Position numbers and translations under genes: made by a program. A DNA stretch of 64,000 nucleotides from Renibacterium sp. GTDB lineage: Bacteria; Actinomycetota; Actinomycetes; Actinomycetales; Micrococcaceae. The stretch lies in contig JAFOLH010000005.1 in assembly GCA_017419405.1 (NCBI GenBank), positions 62,001 to 126,000 of the forward strand. Direction: 5' to 3'. Of this stretch, positions 39,478 to 47,629 are shown in pieces. The notes under the pieces were generated by a model. It saw nothing but the letters and a program-made list of their open reading frames with translations. It ran no database searches and was not told where the DNA came from. Position 1 is the first letter of the stretch, and each line of letters begins with the position of its first letter.

Positions 39478-40679
39478 TTGGCGCGAACGAATTCAATGCC
39501 CGCCCCGCCTACGTTGCGACGATGTTGATCTTCGCGGTGAACGGTTTGGCTTTCGCCTCCTGGGCGGCCCGGATCCCCACGGTGACCCGGGTACTCGAAC
39601 TCAGCAGTGGTGAAATGGGTGCGGTATTGCTCAGTCTGGCAGCCGGTTCGGTGATCGCATTGCCGATGGCCGGCAACGTCGTCTCGAGAATCGGCACGGC
39701 CAATACCGTGCGGGTGGCTGCGGTGATCGCCGCCATCGGGGTTTTGTTCGTTGCGCTCGCGTTGAGCCTGGCTTCGGTGCCGCTGACCGTGGTCGGACTG
39801 TTCCTGTTCGGCGCCGGCATCGGGCTGTGGGACGTCGCGCAGAATGTCGAGGGCGCCGCGGTGGAGCAGAAGCTCAAACGGACCGTGATGTCGCAATTCC
39901 ACGCCGCGTTTTCTGGCGGCGCCTTCCTGGGTGCTCTGGCCGGGGCCGGTTTGTCCGCCTTGGATGTGCCGTTGCCGCCGCACTTGATCGTCATTTCGAT
40001 CCTGGTGCTGGCCGTGCTGTTCCTGGCAACCCGGAACTTCCTGCCCGAGGCCGAACACCGGACGGAGCGTGACGGATCTGCCGGCAAGACGACGTCGCGC
40101 AGTGCTTGGGGTGAGTTGCGCACATTGCTGGTGGGCCTGGTGGTGCTCGGGGCAGCGCTGACCGAGGGTGCGGCGAACGATTGGATCGCGAAGGCCACCG
40201 TGGACGGCCTGGGCGCGCCGGAATGGGCCGGTGCCCTGATGTTCGCGGTGTTCATCGCCTCGATGACCATGTGCCGCTTCCTCGGTGGCCGGTTGATCGA
40301 CCGCTGGGGCCGGGTGCCGACGCTGTATGCCAGCCTGCTGGCCGCCCTGGCCGGCTTGGTGATCTTCGTCTTCGGCACGAACGTCTGGATCAGCGGCGTC
40401 GGCGCGGTGCTCTGGGGTGCCGGCGCAGCGTTGGGCTTCCCCACCGGGATGTCCGCGGCAGCAGATGATCCGCTCCGGGCCGCCAAGCGGGTTTCGGTGG
40501 TGTCCACGATCGGATACATCGCGTTCCTGGCCGGCCCGCCGATCATCGGCTTCCTCGGCGATCACTTCACGCTGCGCCCGGCCCTGCTGGCCATCGGGGC
40601 GGTCATGGTGCTCTCGATCCTGGTGGTTCCGGCAGCCCGTCCGTTGCAGCCGGTCGAGCTGCAGAAAGCCGCCGGCTGA
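39474..40679 (+). CDS. MFS transporter, probable sugar or sugar-related substrate
   Basis: A 401-residue major facilitator with 12 hydrophobic helices, starting VIGANEFNARPAYVATMLIFAVNGLAFASWAARIP. The 2-3 loop motif is degenerate (GNVVSRIGTANTVRV); the equivalent in the second half reads GGRLIDRWGRVPTLY. The GTG start overlaps the DeoR stop by 4 nt. Coupling with a DeoR regulator suggests uptake or efflux of a sugar-related compound; the exact substrate is not inferable. Confidence 0.85.
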   Translation: MIGANEFNARPAYVATMLIFAVNGLAFASWAARIPTVTRVLELSSGEMGAVLLSLAAGSVIALPMAGNVVSRIGTANTVRVAAVIAAIGVLFVALALSLASVPLTVVGLFLFGAGIGLWDVAQNVEGAAVEQKLKRTVMSQFHAAFSGGAFLGALAGAGLSALDVPLPPHLIVISILVLAVLFLATRNFLPEAEHRTERDGSAGKTTSRSAWGELRTLLVGLVVLGAALTEGAANDWIAKATVDGLGAPEWAGALMFAVFIASMTMCRFLGGRLIDRWGRVPTLYASLLAALAGLVIFVFGTNVWISGVGAVLWGAGAALGFPTGMSAAADDPLRAAKRVSVVSTIGYIAFLAGPPIIGFLGDHFTLRPALLAIGAVMVLSILVVPAARPLQPVELQKAAG

Positions 40680-40715
40680 CCGGTCGGCGAAGCCGGAACG
40701 GCTAGGCTGGGGCGC

Positions 40716-42200
40716 ATGCGCAAAGCTCTCCGTCCGTTCGCCAAGCTGGACCGGCGCATTGTCCGGCGGATCAGCCGGCTGCCCCACGGGCCGCTGGACA
40801 CCGCGATGCGCGAGCTGTCCGCCGCCGCCACGAAGGGCAAACTCTGGTTCGGCATCGCCGGGGTCACGGCACTGTTTCCGGGCACCCCGAGGCGGGCTGC
40901 GCTGAGCGGATTGCTGGCCCTCGGGTTGGCGTCGGGGACCACGAATCTGGTGTTCAAGACGTTGTTGCCGCGGCGTCGGCCGGGCGCCGAGCTGCTGCCC
41001 GGATTTCGCTTCGTCAATCCGCAACCGGTGAGTTCATCGCTTCCGTCCGGGCATTCGGCCTCGGCGATGGCCTTTGCCACCGGAGTCGCGACCACCAGTC
41101 CGGCGTTGGGTTTGGCCTTGGCGCCGCTGGCGCTTGGCGTGGCATACTCCAGGGTGCACACCGGGGCGCATTGGCCCTCGGATGTGGTGCTCGGCTCTGC
41201 GATCGGGGTGGCCTCGGGGTTGCTGGTGCGCAATTGGTTCCCGCCCGCTACGCCGACTCCGCAAACCCGGGTGACCGAAGCGCCGGCGGTGCCGCTGGCC
41301 GCAGGGGCCGGACTGCGATTGCTGGCGAACCGCGCCAGCGGGTCTTATTCACCGGCCGCCATGGCCGGGTTGCGGCAGAATCTGCCGGAGCTGGCGTTGA
41401 CCGAATACGACGGCTCGGCGCCGTTGTCCGAATCCATCGACGCCGCATTGCGAAGGCCCGGGGCCGAAGCACTGGGGGTTTGGGGTGGCGACGGCACGGT
41501 CGGCGCGGTGGCGCAGCGGGCACTCCGGGAAGCGTTGCCGCTGGCGGTCTTCCCTGGTGGCACCTTCAACCATTTCGCCCGGGATGTGCACGCGGCGGAT
41601 CCAGCCGGGGTCCAGGAGGCGCTCACGCGGGGCTCGGCGATCCGCACGGACGTCGCCGAAGTGCTGATCGAGCGTTCGGACGGCGCATCGAGCCGGATCA
41701 TGCTCAATACCGCCAGCGTCGGAATTTACCCGGAACTGGTGCAGCGCCGGGATCTGCTGCAGAAAAGCCTGGGCAAACCGCTGGCCGGCATCGTCGCCGG
41801 GCTGCGGACTTTTGCCGTGGTCCGGCCCACCACGTTGATCGTCGACGGGCAGCGCAAAAAGATCTGGCTGGTCTACCTGGGCCGCGGGCGCTACTACCCG
41901 CGGGGCTTTGCGCCGTTGGAGCGCCCGGTGCTCGATGACGGAGTGCTCGATCTGCGCACCATCTCGGCGCACTCGGCGTTCTCCAGGTTCCGGCTGTTGG
42001 CTGCGATCCTCACCGGCCGCACCGAGGTCTCGAAGGCCATCGGGCTGCAGACGCCGACGTCGGTCCGGCTGCAGGCGGCAGATCTGCCGTTCGATCTGGC
42101 CATCGACGGCGAAGTCGTCGCCGGCGTGGTCTCCGCGGTCTTCACGGTGCGCCCCGGGGCGCTCACGGTGTATTCCGCGGCCGGAAATACGCGCAGGTAA
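40716..42200 (+). CDS. PAP2 phosphatase-diacylglycerol kinase fusion
   Basis: A 494-residue fusion. The N-terminal half (about 1-175) is a PAP2-type phosphatase with KTLLPRRRPGAE, SSLPSGHSASAMAFA and RVHTGAHWPSDVVLGS, matching the three acid-phosphatase signature segments in a membrane-spanning region. The C-terminal half (about 185-494) is a lipid kinase catalytic domain with VWGGDGTVGAVAQ and LPLAVFPGGTFNHFARD (GGDGT motif). One chain could dephosphorylate and phosphorylate related lipids. The architecture occurs in actinobacteria. TAGGCT 7 nt before the ATG suggests a leaderless transcript. Confidence 0.9.
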   Translation: MRKALRPFAKLDRRIVRRISRLPHGPLDTAMRELSAAATKGKLWFGIAGVTALFPGTPRRAALSGLLALGLASGTTNLVFKTLLPRRRPGAELLPGFRFVNPQPVSSSLPSGHSASAMAFATGVATTSPALGLALAPLALGVAYSRVHTGAHWPSDVVLGSAIGVASGLLVRNWFPPATPTPQTRVTEAPAVPLAAGAGLRLLANRASGSYSPAAMAGLRQNLPELALTEYDGSAPLSESIDAALRRPGAEALGVWGGDGTVGAVAQRALREALPLAVFPGGTFNHFARDVHAADPAGVQEALTRGSAIRTDVAEVLIERSDGASSRIMLNTASVGIYPELVQRRDLLQKSLGKPLAGIVAGLRTFAVVRPTTLIVDGQRKKIWLVYLGRGRYYPRGFAPLERPVLDDGVLDLRTISAHSAFSRFRLLAAILTGRTEVSKAIGLQTPTSVRLQAADLPFDLAIDGEVVAGVVSAVFTVRPGALTVYSAAGNTRR

Positions 42201-42276
42201 AATGCGCTAATTCAGCGGTTCTTTTAATTATCCCCGGTGTTATCTTCGAAACGGGAATCATTCCAGTAAATATTTA

Positions 42277-42297
42277 TTTAGGTAATGCTTACCTAAA
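42277..42297. promoter_or_regulatory. DtxR/IdeR-type iron box upstream of DUF1540 gene
   Basis: The 19-bp core TTAGGTAATGCTTACCTAA lies in a perfect 9-3-9 palindrome and matches the DtxR/IdeR consensus TTAGGTTAGGCTAACCTAA at 16 of 19 positions. It sits 18 bp before the DUF1540 start, where bound repressor would block transcription in iron-replete cells. Confidence 0.8.
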
Positions 42298-42314
42298 ATA
42301 TCGAGGAGAATGCC

Positions 42315-42605
42315 ATGTCGACGCCAGTTGCCAATGTTTCCGATTGTTCCGTGCACAATTGTTCGTTCAACCACGATGGCTGCACGGCTTACGCGATCAC
42401 CGTCTCCGGCTCTCCGGAGCACGCTTCCTGCGCTACCTTCATCGACACTTCGGCGACCGGCGGGCTGCCCAAAGTGCTGGCCACGGTGGGTGCCTGCCAG
42501 CGCAGCGAATGTTCGCACAATGCCAACCTGATGTGCGAGGCGCACGACGTCCGGATCGGACCCGGCGCGGAAATGGCGGATTGCCTGACCTACGAAGCCC
42601 GCTGA
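42315..42605 (+). CDS. DUF1540 cysteine-rich protein, probably iron-regulated
   Basis: A 96-residue protein with eight cysteines in two repeats: C11-x4-C16-x6-C23-x15-C39 and C61-x4-C66-x7-C74-x15-C90, each followed by an acidic or hydrophobic residue pattern typical of DUF1540. The arrangement suggests two metal (zinc or iron) sites or disulfide knots; the family has no established role. GAGGAG precedes the ATG. A near-consensus iron box overlaps the promoter region, so expression should rise when iron is scarce. Confidence 0.85.
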   Translation: MSTPVANVSDCSVHNCSFNHDGCTAYAITVSGSPEHASCATFIDTSATGGLPKVLATVGACQRSECSHNANLMCEAHDVRIGPGAEMADCLTYEAR

Positions 42606-42722
42606 TCCGGGCGGCCGCCGTCATCCTTGCGGAGGACGGTTGATTCATCCTTGAGCGGGCTGCATTCACGGCGCCGGTTCCGTAGCGTAGAGCTTGGAAT
42701 CGACCTTTGAAGGAGCAAGCTC

Positions 42723-43685
42723 ATGATTGAAGCAAGGCAGCTCTCCAAGCACTATGGGGAGAAGACCGCTGTGGCCGGGGTGACGTTCACCGTGCAGCCG
42801 GGCAAAGTCACCGGCTTCCTGGGCCCGAACGGGGCCGGCAAATCGACCACGATGCGGATGATCGTGGGCCTGGACCGGCCCAGCGGCGGCGACGTCACGG
42901 TCAACGGCAAGCACTACGCACAGCACAAAGACCCGCTGCACCAGGTGGGTGCCTTGCTCGATGCGAAAGCAGTGCACACCAGCCGCAGTGCGTACAACCA
43001 CCTGCGGGCGATGGCCGCGACCCACAGCATTCCGGTGAGCCGGGTCAACCAGGTGATCGAAATGACCGGCCTGGGCCAAGTAGCCAAGAAAAAGGCCGGT
43101 GGCTTTTCGCTCGGCATGGGGCAGCGCCTGGGCATCGCGACGGCGCTTTTGGGGGATCCGCAGACCCTGATCCTGGACGAGCCGGTCAACGGCTTGGATC
43201 CGGAAGGCGTGCTCTGGGTGCGCAACCTGGTCAAGTACCTGGCCTCCGAAGGCAAGACCGTCTTTCTGTCCTCGCACTTGATGAGCGAGATGGCGCAGAC
43301 CGCGGACCACCTGATCGTGATCGGGCGCGGCCGGATCATTGCGGATGCGCCGATCGCCGAATTGATCTCCGGAAGCCGTGCCGCCCGGGTCCGGGTCCGG
43401 ACCCCGCAGGCTACCGAGCTGACCCGGTTCCTGGCCTCGGACGGCGTCACGATCAGCGCCAGCGAGGCGGAGACGCTAGAGGTCACCGGCTTGGATGCGC
43501 GGCAGATCGCGCAGATCGCCCTGGACAACCGGGTTCTGGTCTACGAGCTTTCGCCCCTGAACGCTTCGCTGGAAGAGGCGTACTTCAATCTCACCAAGGA
43601 CGAGGTGGAGTACCACTCCACGATCGACGGCGGCGCGTCCGGCGACGCCCAGTTGCTCGCCGCGCTCTCTCAGGAAGGGAAGTAA
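42723..43685 (+). CDS. ABC exporter ATP-binding protein
   Basis: A 320-residue ABC ATPase: Walker A GPNGAGKSTTMRMIVGL, signature FSLGMGQRLGIATALLGDP, Walker B TLILDEPVNGLDPEG, H-loop LSSHLMSEM. The C-terminal extension after about 215 is typical of ABC-2 exporters of the bacitracin/lantibiotic-immunity type. AAGGAG lies 8 nt before the ATG; TCATCCTTG occurs twice upstream (near 42620 and 42646), possible sites for the response regulator encoded downstream. It heads an operon with the permease and two-component genes. Confidence 0.9.
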   Translation: MIEARQLSKHYGEKTAVAGVTFTVQPGKVTGFLGPNGAGKSTTMRMIVGLDRPSGGDVTVNGKHYAQHKDPLHQVGALLDAKAVHTSRSAYNHLRAMAATHSIPVSRVNQVIEMTGLGQVAKKKAGGFSLGMGQRLGIATALLGDPQTLILDEPVNGLDPEGVLWVRNLVKYLASEGKTVFLSSHLMSEMAQTADHLIVIGRGRIIADAPIAELISGSRAARVRVRTPQATELTRFLASDGVTISASEAETLEVTGLDARQIAQIALDNRVLVYELSPLNASLEEAYFNLTKDEVEYHSTIDGGASGDAQLLAALSQEGK

Positions 43686-43690
43686 CCGAC

Positions 43691-44593
43691 ATGTCACATG
43701 CAATTGCGACTGCGCCCGCCCGCACCTCGAGTGCCGGTACCCACGGGCTGAGCTTCATCGGCGTGCTGCGCAGCGAGTCGATCAAATTCTGGACTCTGCT
43801 TTCGACCAAACTACTGCTCGCGGTGACCTTCGTGGCGATGGTCGGCATCGGCAGTTTGGCGGCTTGGCTGCGCGCCACGGCATTCACTGAAATGACCCGG
43901 AACGTCACCGGGCCCAACGGCGAGGTCGTGCCGTCCGGGCTGACCCTGCAACAAGTTCTGGACAATCCCCCGCGCGGACTCGAGATTTCCGGGATTCCGG
44001 TCGCCGGCTTGCAGATCGGCGTGCTGATCCTCGGCGCCCTCGCGGTGCTGTTCATCGCTTCCGAGTACGGCACCGGGATGATCCGCTCTACCTTCGCCGC
44101 AGTTCCCGGCCGGATCCAGGCTTTCCTGGCCAAGGCCGTGGTACTCGTGGTGGTCTCCTATGTTTTGACGCTGGTCGCCGCTTTTGTCACCTTCGCGTTG
44201 GCGGTACCGATCCTGAACGGCTACAACATCGAGATCAGCCTCAGCCAGAACGGCGTGCTGCAGGGAATCCTGTTGGGCGGGCTCTACGTCGCTGGAGTCG
44301 CGGTCATCGGCTTGTCGCTCGGCGTGCTGCTGCGCAGCTCGGCCGGCGCGATCATCGTGGTGATGGCGTTGATGTTCGTGCTCCCCTTCGCCGCCCAGGC
44401 AGCGCAACTGATTCCCGGAGAATTCTGGAAGCACGTGCAGGAATACCTGCCGAGTTTCGCCGGCGGCCGGATGTTGGAGGTCACCCAGATCAACGGACTG
44501 ATCGATCCCGGTGTCGGCGGGCTGATCTTCCTGGCCTGGATCGCGCTCTTCACGATTCCGGCGATGATCGTGCTCAAGCGACGGGATGCCTAA
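43691..44593 (+). CDS. ABC-2 type permease
   Basis: A 300-residue membrane protein with six hydrophobic segments. LRSESIKFWTLLSTKLLLAVTF opens helix 1; the large outer loop (about 60-105) precedes LGALAVLFIASEYGTGMIRSTFAAVPGRI, the family-typical EYxxGxxxxTLxxxPxR motif. It is the membrane half of the exporter encoded directly upstream (5-bp gap). The exported compound is unknown. Confidence 0.88.
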   Translation: MSHAIATAPARTSSAGTHGLSFIGVLRSESIKFWTLLSTKLLLAVTFVAMVGIGSLAAWLRATAFTEMTRNVTGPNGEVVPSGLTLQQVLDNPPRGLEISGIPVAGLQIGVLILGALAVLFIASEYGTGMIRSTFAAVPGRIQAFLAKAVVLVVVSYVLTLVAAFVTFALAVPILNGYNIEISLSQNGVLQGILLGGLYVAGVAVIGLSLGVLLRSSAGAIIVVMALMFVLPFAAQAAQLIPGEFWKHVQEYLPSFAGGRMLEVTQINGLIDPGVGGLIFLAWIALFTIPAMIVLKRRDA

Positions 44594-44602
44594 GCTCTAC
44601 TC

Positions 44603-45880
44603 ATGAGCAGAACAAGCCAGGTGGGGGCGGTGCCGGAACGAACGGCCGGCGTCGCCCTCACCGAATTCACCACCAAACGCCGCGGCCCGCTGCGGCGTTT
44701 TTTCTATGAGCGTCCGGTCTGGATGGACGCCGTCGTGGTGCTCATCTACCTGCTGCTGTCCAGCCTCGGGTTCCTTTCCGAGACGTTCCGCGAGAACCCG
44801 GCGCCAATACTGTTCTGTCTCCTGATTGCGCTGGTGTTGTTCTTCCGCCGCCGGTTCCCGGTCCGGGTTCTGCTGGCAACCAGTGTCCTCGAAGTCTTCT
44901 CGGCGCTGTCGATGGCGAATGCCCCGGACGGGTTGGGCGTCAGTTCGATTTTCGCGCTGTATGCGGTGGCCGCGGCCCGCGGCGGCCGATTCGGATTTAT
45001 CGCGACTGCGGCGGTCAGCGTTCCGACCTCGGTTTTGCTGGTGCTGCTCTCGCTCAGCCGGGATCCGGTGGGGCTGGGCCAAACCGTGAGCATGCTCTTG
45101 CTGCCGGCCGGCTTCATGGTCCTGGCGAATGTGATCGCCACCGGGATCGGGGTTTCGGTGTGGCGCGATCGCCGGCATGAACTGGAGTTGCGTGCCTGGG
45201 CGAGCCGGAACGCCGAGCTGGCTTCGGCCAATGAGCGAAATCGGATCGCCCGGGAGATGCACGACGTCGTGGCACACTCGTTGTCCGTGATGATCGCGCT
45301 CGCGGACGGTGCACAAGTGGCCTTGAAGCGGGCTCCGGACCGGGCCGAGGAAGCCTTGGTGAAGCTTTCGCAGACCGGCCGCAGCGCGCTCTCCGATATG
45401 CAGCGGGTGCTCGGCGTCTTGCGTCTGGAGGGCTCCAAAGAACAAGGTGAGCGCAAGCCGCTGCCGGCGGATTTCGAGGTGGAGTCGCTGATTGCCGGAT
45501 TCCGCACGGCAGGGATGCCGCTTTCGGTTTCGATTTCCGGCCCCGCGCTGCCCTCGGACCCGGCTTTCCGGCTGACGGTTTACCGGATTGTGCAGGAGTC
45601 GTTGACCAATGTGCTGCGCTACGCGCAGTCGGTTTCCCGGGTGGAATTGAAGATGGAACACGAACACCCCCACGTCCGGTTGCGGATTGCCGACGACGGC
45701 CGGGGAAGCACCTTGCTGCGGCCGCCGAAGGTCGGCGGTGGGAATGGCCTGATCGGAATGCGCGAGCGGGTCGCGGCCTATCAGGGTGAAGTCAGTGCCG
45801 GCCCCGCGGCGAGCGGCGGATGGCTGGTGGATGCAAGACTGCAGTGCCCGGATTCCAAAGACGGTGAGGAGACCCCGTGA
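44603..45880 (+). CDS. NarL-type sensor histidine kinase
   Basis: A 425-residue kinase with five or so membrane helices in residues about 45-190 and almost no extracellular domain, so it probably senses a membrane event. The phosphorylation site is EMHDVVAHSLSVMIALADGA (H-box of HisKA_3) near residue 220; the ATPase part has YRIVQESLTNVLRYAQ (N-box) and GGNGLIGMRERVAAYQG (G-box). TAAGCT lies 6 nt before ATG 44603 without a Shine-Dalgarno, a leaderless pattern, so it may have its own promoter. Its stop overlaps the response regulator start. Confidence 0.92.
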   Translation: MSRTSQVGAVPERTAGVALTEFTTKRRGPLRRFFYERPVWMDAVVVLIYLLLSSLGFLSETFRENPAPILFCLLIALVLFFRRRFPVRVLLATSVLEVFSALSMANAPDGLGVSSIFALYAVAAARGGRFGFIATAAVSVPTSVLLVLLSLSRDPVGLGQTVSMLLLPAGFMVLANVIATGIGVSVWRDRRHELELRAWASRNAELASANERNRIAREMHDVVAHSLSVMIALADGAQVALKRAPDRAEEALVKLSQTGRSALSDMQRVLGVLRLEGSKEQGERKPLPADFEVESLIAGFRTAGMPLSVSISGPALPSDPAFRLTVYRIVQESLTNVLRYAQSVSRVELKMEHEHPHVRLRIADDGRGSTLLRPPKVGGGNGLIGMRERVAAYQGEVSAGPAASGGWLVDARLQCPDSKDGEETP

Positions 45881-46533
45881 AGATCTTGTTGGTCGATGAT
45901 CAGCCGCTCTTGCTGATGGGCTTCCGGTTGATCCTGGAAGGCGAGCCCGATTTCAGCATCGTGGGCGAAGCGCAGGACGGCGAGCAAGCCGTGCGGATGG
46001 TCCGCGAACTGGAGCCGGACGTGGTGCTCATGGACGTGCGGATGCCGGTGATGGACGGAATCGAAGCAACCCGGAACATCGTGGGTTCGGGTTCGTCCGC
46101 GCGGGTGATCATCCTGACCACCTTTGATCTGGACGAATACGCCTTTGCCGGCTTGCAGGCCGGAGCGAGTGCCTTCCTGCTCAAGAACGTGGCTCCGGGT
46201 GAGTTGGTCCAGGCGGTCCGGGTGGTGGCCAGCGGCGAAGCCGTGGTGGCACCGCGGGTGACGCAGCGGCTGTTGGAGAATTTCGTGCGCTCCAAGCAAC
46301 CGGTCGCGGCCTCGGACGGTTCCGCGGAAGGCCTGACGTCGCGGGAGGTCGAAGTGGTCCGGGCCTTGGCAGAAGGCCTTTCGAACGCCGAGATCGCCGG
46401 ACACTTCTTCCTCTCCGAAGCCACGGTGAAAACCCATGTGCGGCGGATCCTGACCAAATTGGATTTGCGGGACCGGGTGCAAGTGGTGGTTTGGGCGTAT
46501 GAAACCGGCGTGGTGGTGCCGGGCGCCGAATAG
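45877..46533 (+). CDS. NarL/FixJ-family response regulator
   Basis: A 218-residue regulator: receiver domain with the phosphorylatable Asp in VVLMDVRMPVMDG (about residue 53) and the switch Lys in LLKNVAPGEL; C-terminal LuxR-type HTH LTSREVEVVRALAEGLSNAEIAGHFFLSEATVKTHVRRIL. GTG start overlaps the kinase stop (GTGA). It probably controls the adjacent ABC exporter. Confidence 0.94.
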   Translation: MKILLVDDQPLLLMGFRLILEGEPDFSIVGEAQDGEQAVRMVRELEPDVVLMDVRMPVMDGIEATRNIVGSGSSARVIILTTFDLDEYAFAGLQAGASAFLLKNVAPGELVQAVRVVASGEAVVAPRVTQRLLENFVRSKQPVAASDGSAEGLTSREVEVVRALAEGLSNAEIAGHFFLSEATVKTHVRRILTKLDLRDRVQVVVWAYETGVVVPGAE

Positions 46534-46685
46534 CTTTCTATGCGTTGGCGGCGGCTTGGCTGGGAGTTCGCCGATTCGAGGCTTTTTGCGGGTGATTCTC
46601 AGTTAGCTTCCAGTCCGCGAGATCAGGCTCCTTTCTGGGTTCCAATCGGGACCGCGACGTTATTGACAAGGGAGTTAATACCAGC

Positions 46686-47576
46686 ATGAACAAACGTGGG
46701 TTTTTCTCAGCTCTGGCCGTAGCGACGGCCGCTTTCACGCTCGCTTCCGGTGCCGGGTTGGCACAGGCCGCACCGGTGGTCCCCGGCACGGTGACCGATT
46801 CCTCGGGCGAAGTGCACGGCATGGGTTTCGACATCGCGGCGGCCCGGGCGCACCACGCCAAGACCGGCAATGAGCGGGCCAGCTTCGAGTCCAGCCCGGC
46901 GATTGCCGCCCCGGATTCCTATTCGCTCAAAGATTATGCGCTGTCCCCGGGGAACCAGGGCCAAGTGGGCTCCTGCGTCACCTGGGCCACTGGTTACAGC
47001 GGCTACGGGATCCTGATGAACGAGGCCGGCCGCAGTGGCGCGCCGATGGCGCCGATGTTCATCTACTCGCAGATCGTGAAGGAGAACAACAACGGCCAGG
47101 ACAGCGGGACGTTCGCTTCGGTGGCGCTCCCGATGGAGAAGTCCCGCGGCATCGACACCCAGTCCGATTACTCGCAGGGCACCACCAACTACAAGACATT
47201 GCCCAGTGCCGCGCAGAAGAAGAACGCGCTGAACTACAAACTGGGCAGCTTCACCGATCTGACCAACAGTGATCGCCAAACTGCGGTGAAGTCGGCGATT
47301 TCGCAAGGTCACCCGGTAGCCGTCGGGTTCTCGGTCCGGGACAACTTCAATGATCTGGACTCGAACAACTCCTACTACGATCCGGCGCAGGGAAATCTGA
47401 TTCCCAATGCCGGGCATGAAGTGACCATCATCGGATACGACGCCGATGGGGTGACCGTGGAGAACAGCTGGGGCACCAACTGGGGCGACGGCGGGTTCTT
47501 CACCGCACCGTGGTCCTGGGTCACCGGAAGCGACGTCGACGAGGTCAACTCGATGAACTCCTTGGCGGCCAACTAG
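46686..47576 (+). CDS. Secreted papain-like (C1) cysteine peptidase
   Basis: A 296-residue protein with a signal peptide (MNKRGFFSALAVATAAFTLASGAGLAQAAP split around residue 29) and a propeptide-like region to about 75. The catalytic Gln-Cys segment is NQGQVGSCVTWATGYSGYG (Cys near residue 99), the histidine is in NAGHEVTIIGYDADG, and the asparagine in VENSWGTNWGDGGFF, so the triad is complete. It should act outside the cell on protein or peptide substrates. It ends at a terminator shared with the convergent ubiB gene. Confidence 0.9.
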   Translation: MNKRGFFSALAVATAAFTLASGAGLAQAAPVVPGTVTDSSGEVHGMGFDIAAARAHHAKTGNERASFESSPAIAAPDSYSLKDYALSPGNQGQVGSCVTWATGYSGYGILMNEAGRSGAPMAPMFIYSQIVKENNNGQDSGTFASVALPMEKSRGIDTQSDYSQGTTNYKTLPSAAQKKNALNYKLGSFTDLTNSDRQTAVKSAISQGHPVAVGFSVRDNFNDLDSNNSYYDPAQGNLIPNAGHEVTIIGYDADGVTVENSWGTNWGDGGFFTAPWSWVTGSDVDEVNSMNSLAAN

Positions 47577-47588
47577 GGTCAGCTCTTC

Positions 47589-47629
47589 GGTGGCCCTTCC
47601 CGGCTCGATCCGGGCCCGGAAGGGTCACC
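47589..47629. terminator. Bidirectional terminator between peptidase and UbiB genes
   Basis: GGTGGCCCTTCC (47589-47600) pairs with GGAAGGGTCACC (47618-47629) with one G:T wobble; the loop contains an additional CGG/CCG pair. It lies between convergent genes and covers the UbiB stop codon. Confidence 0.7.
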
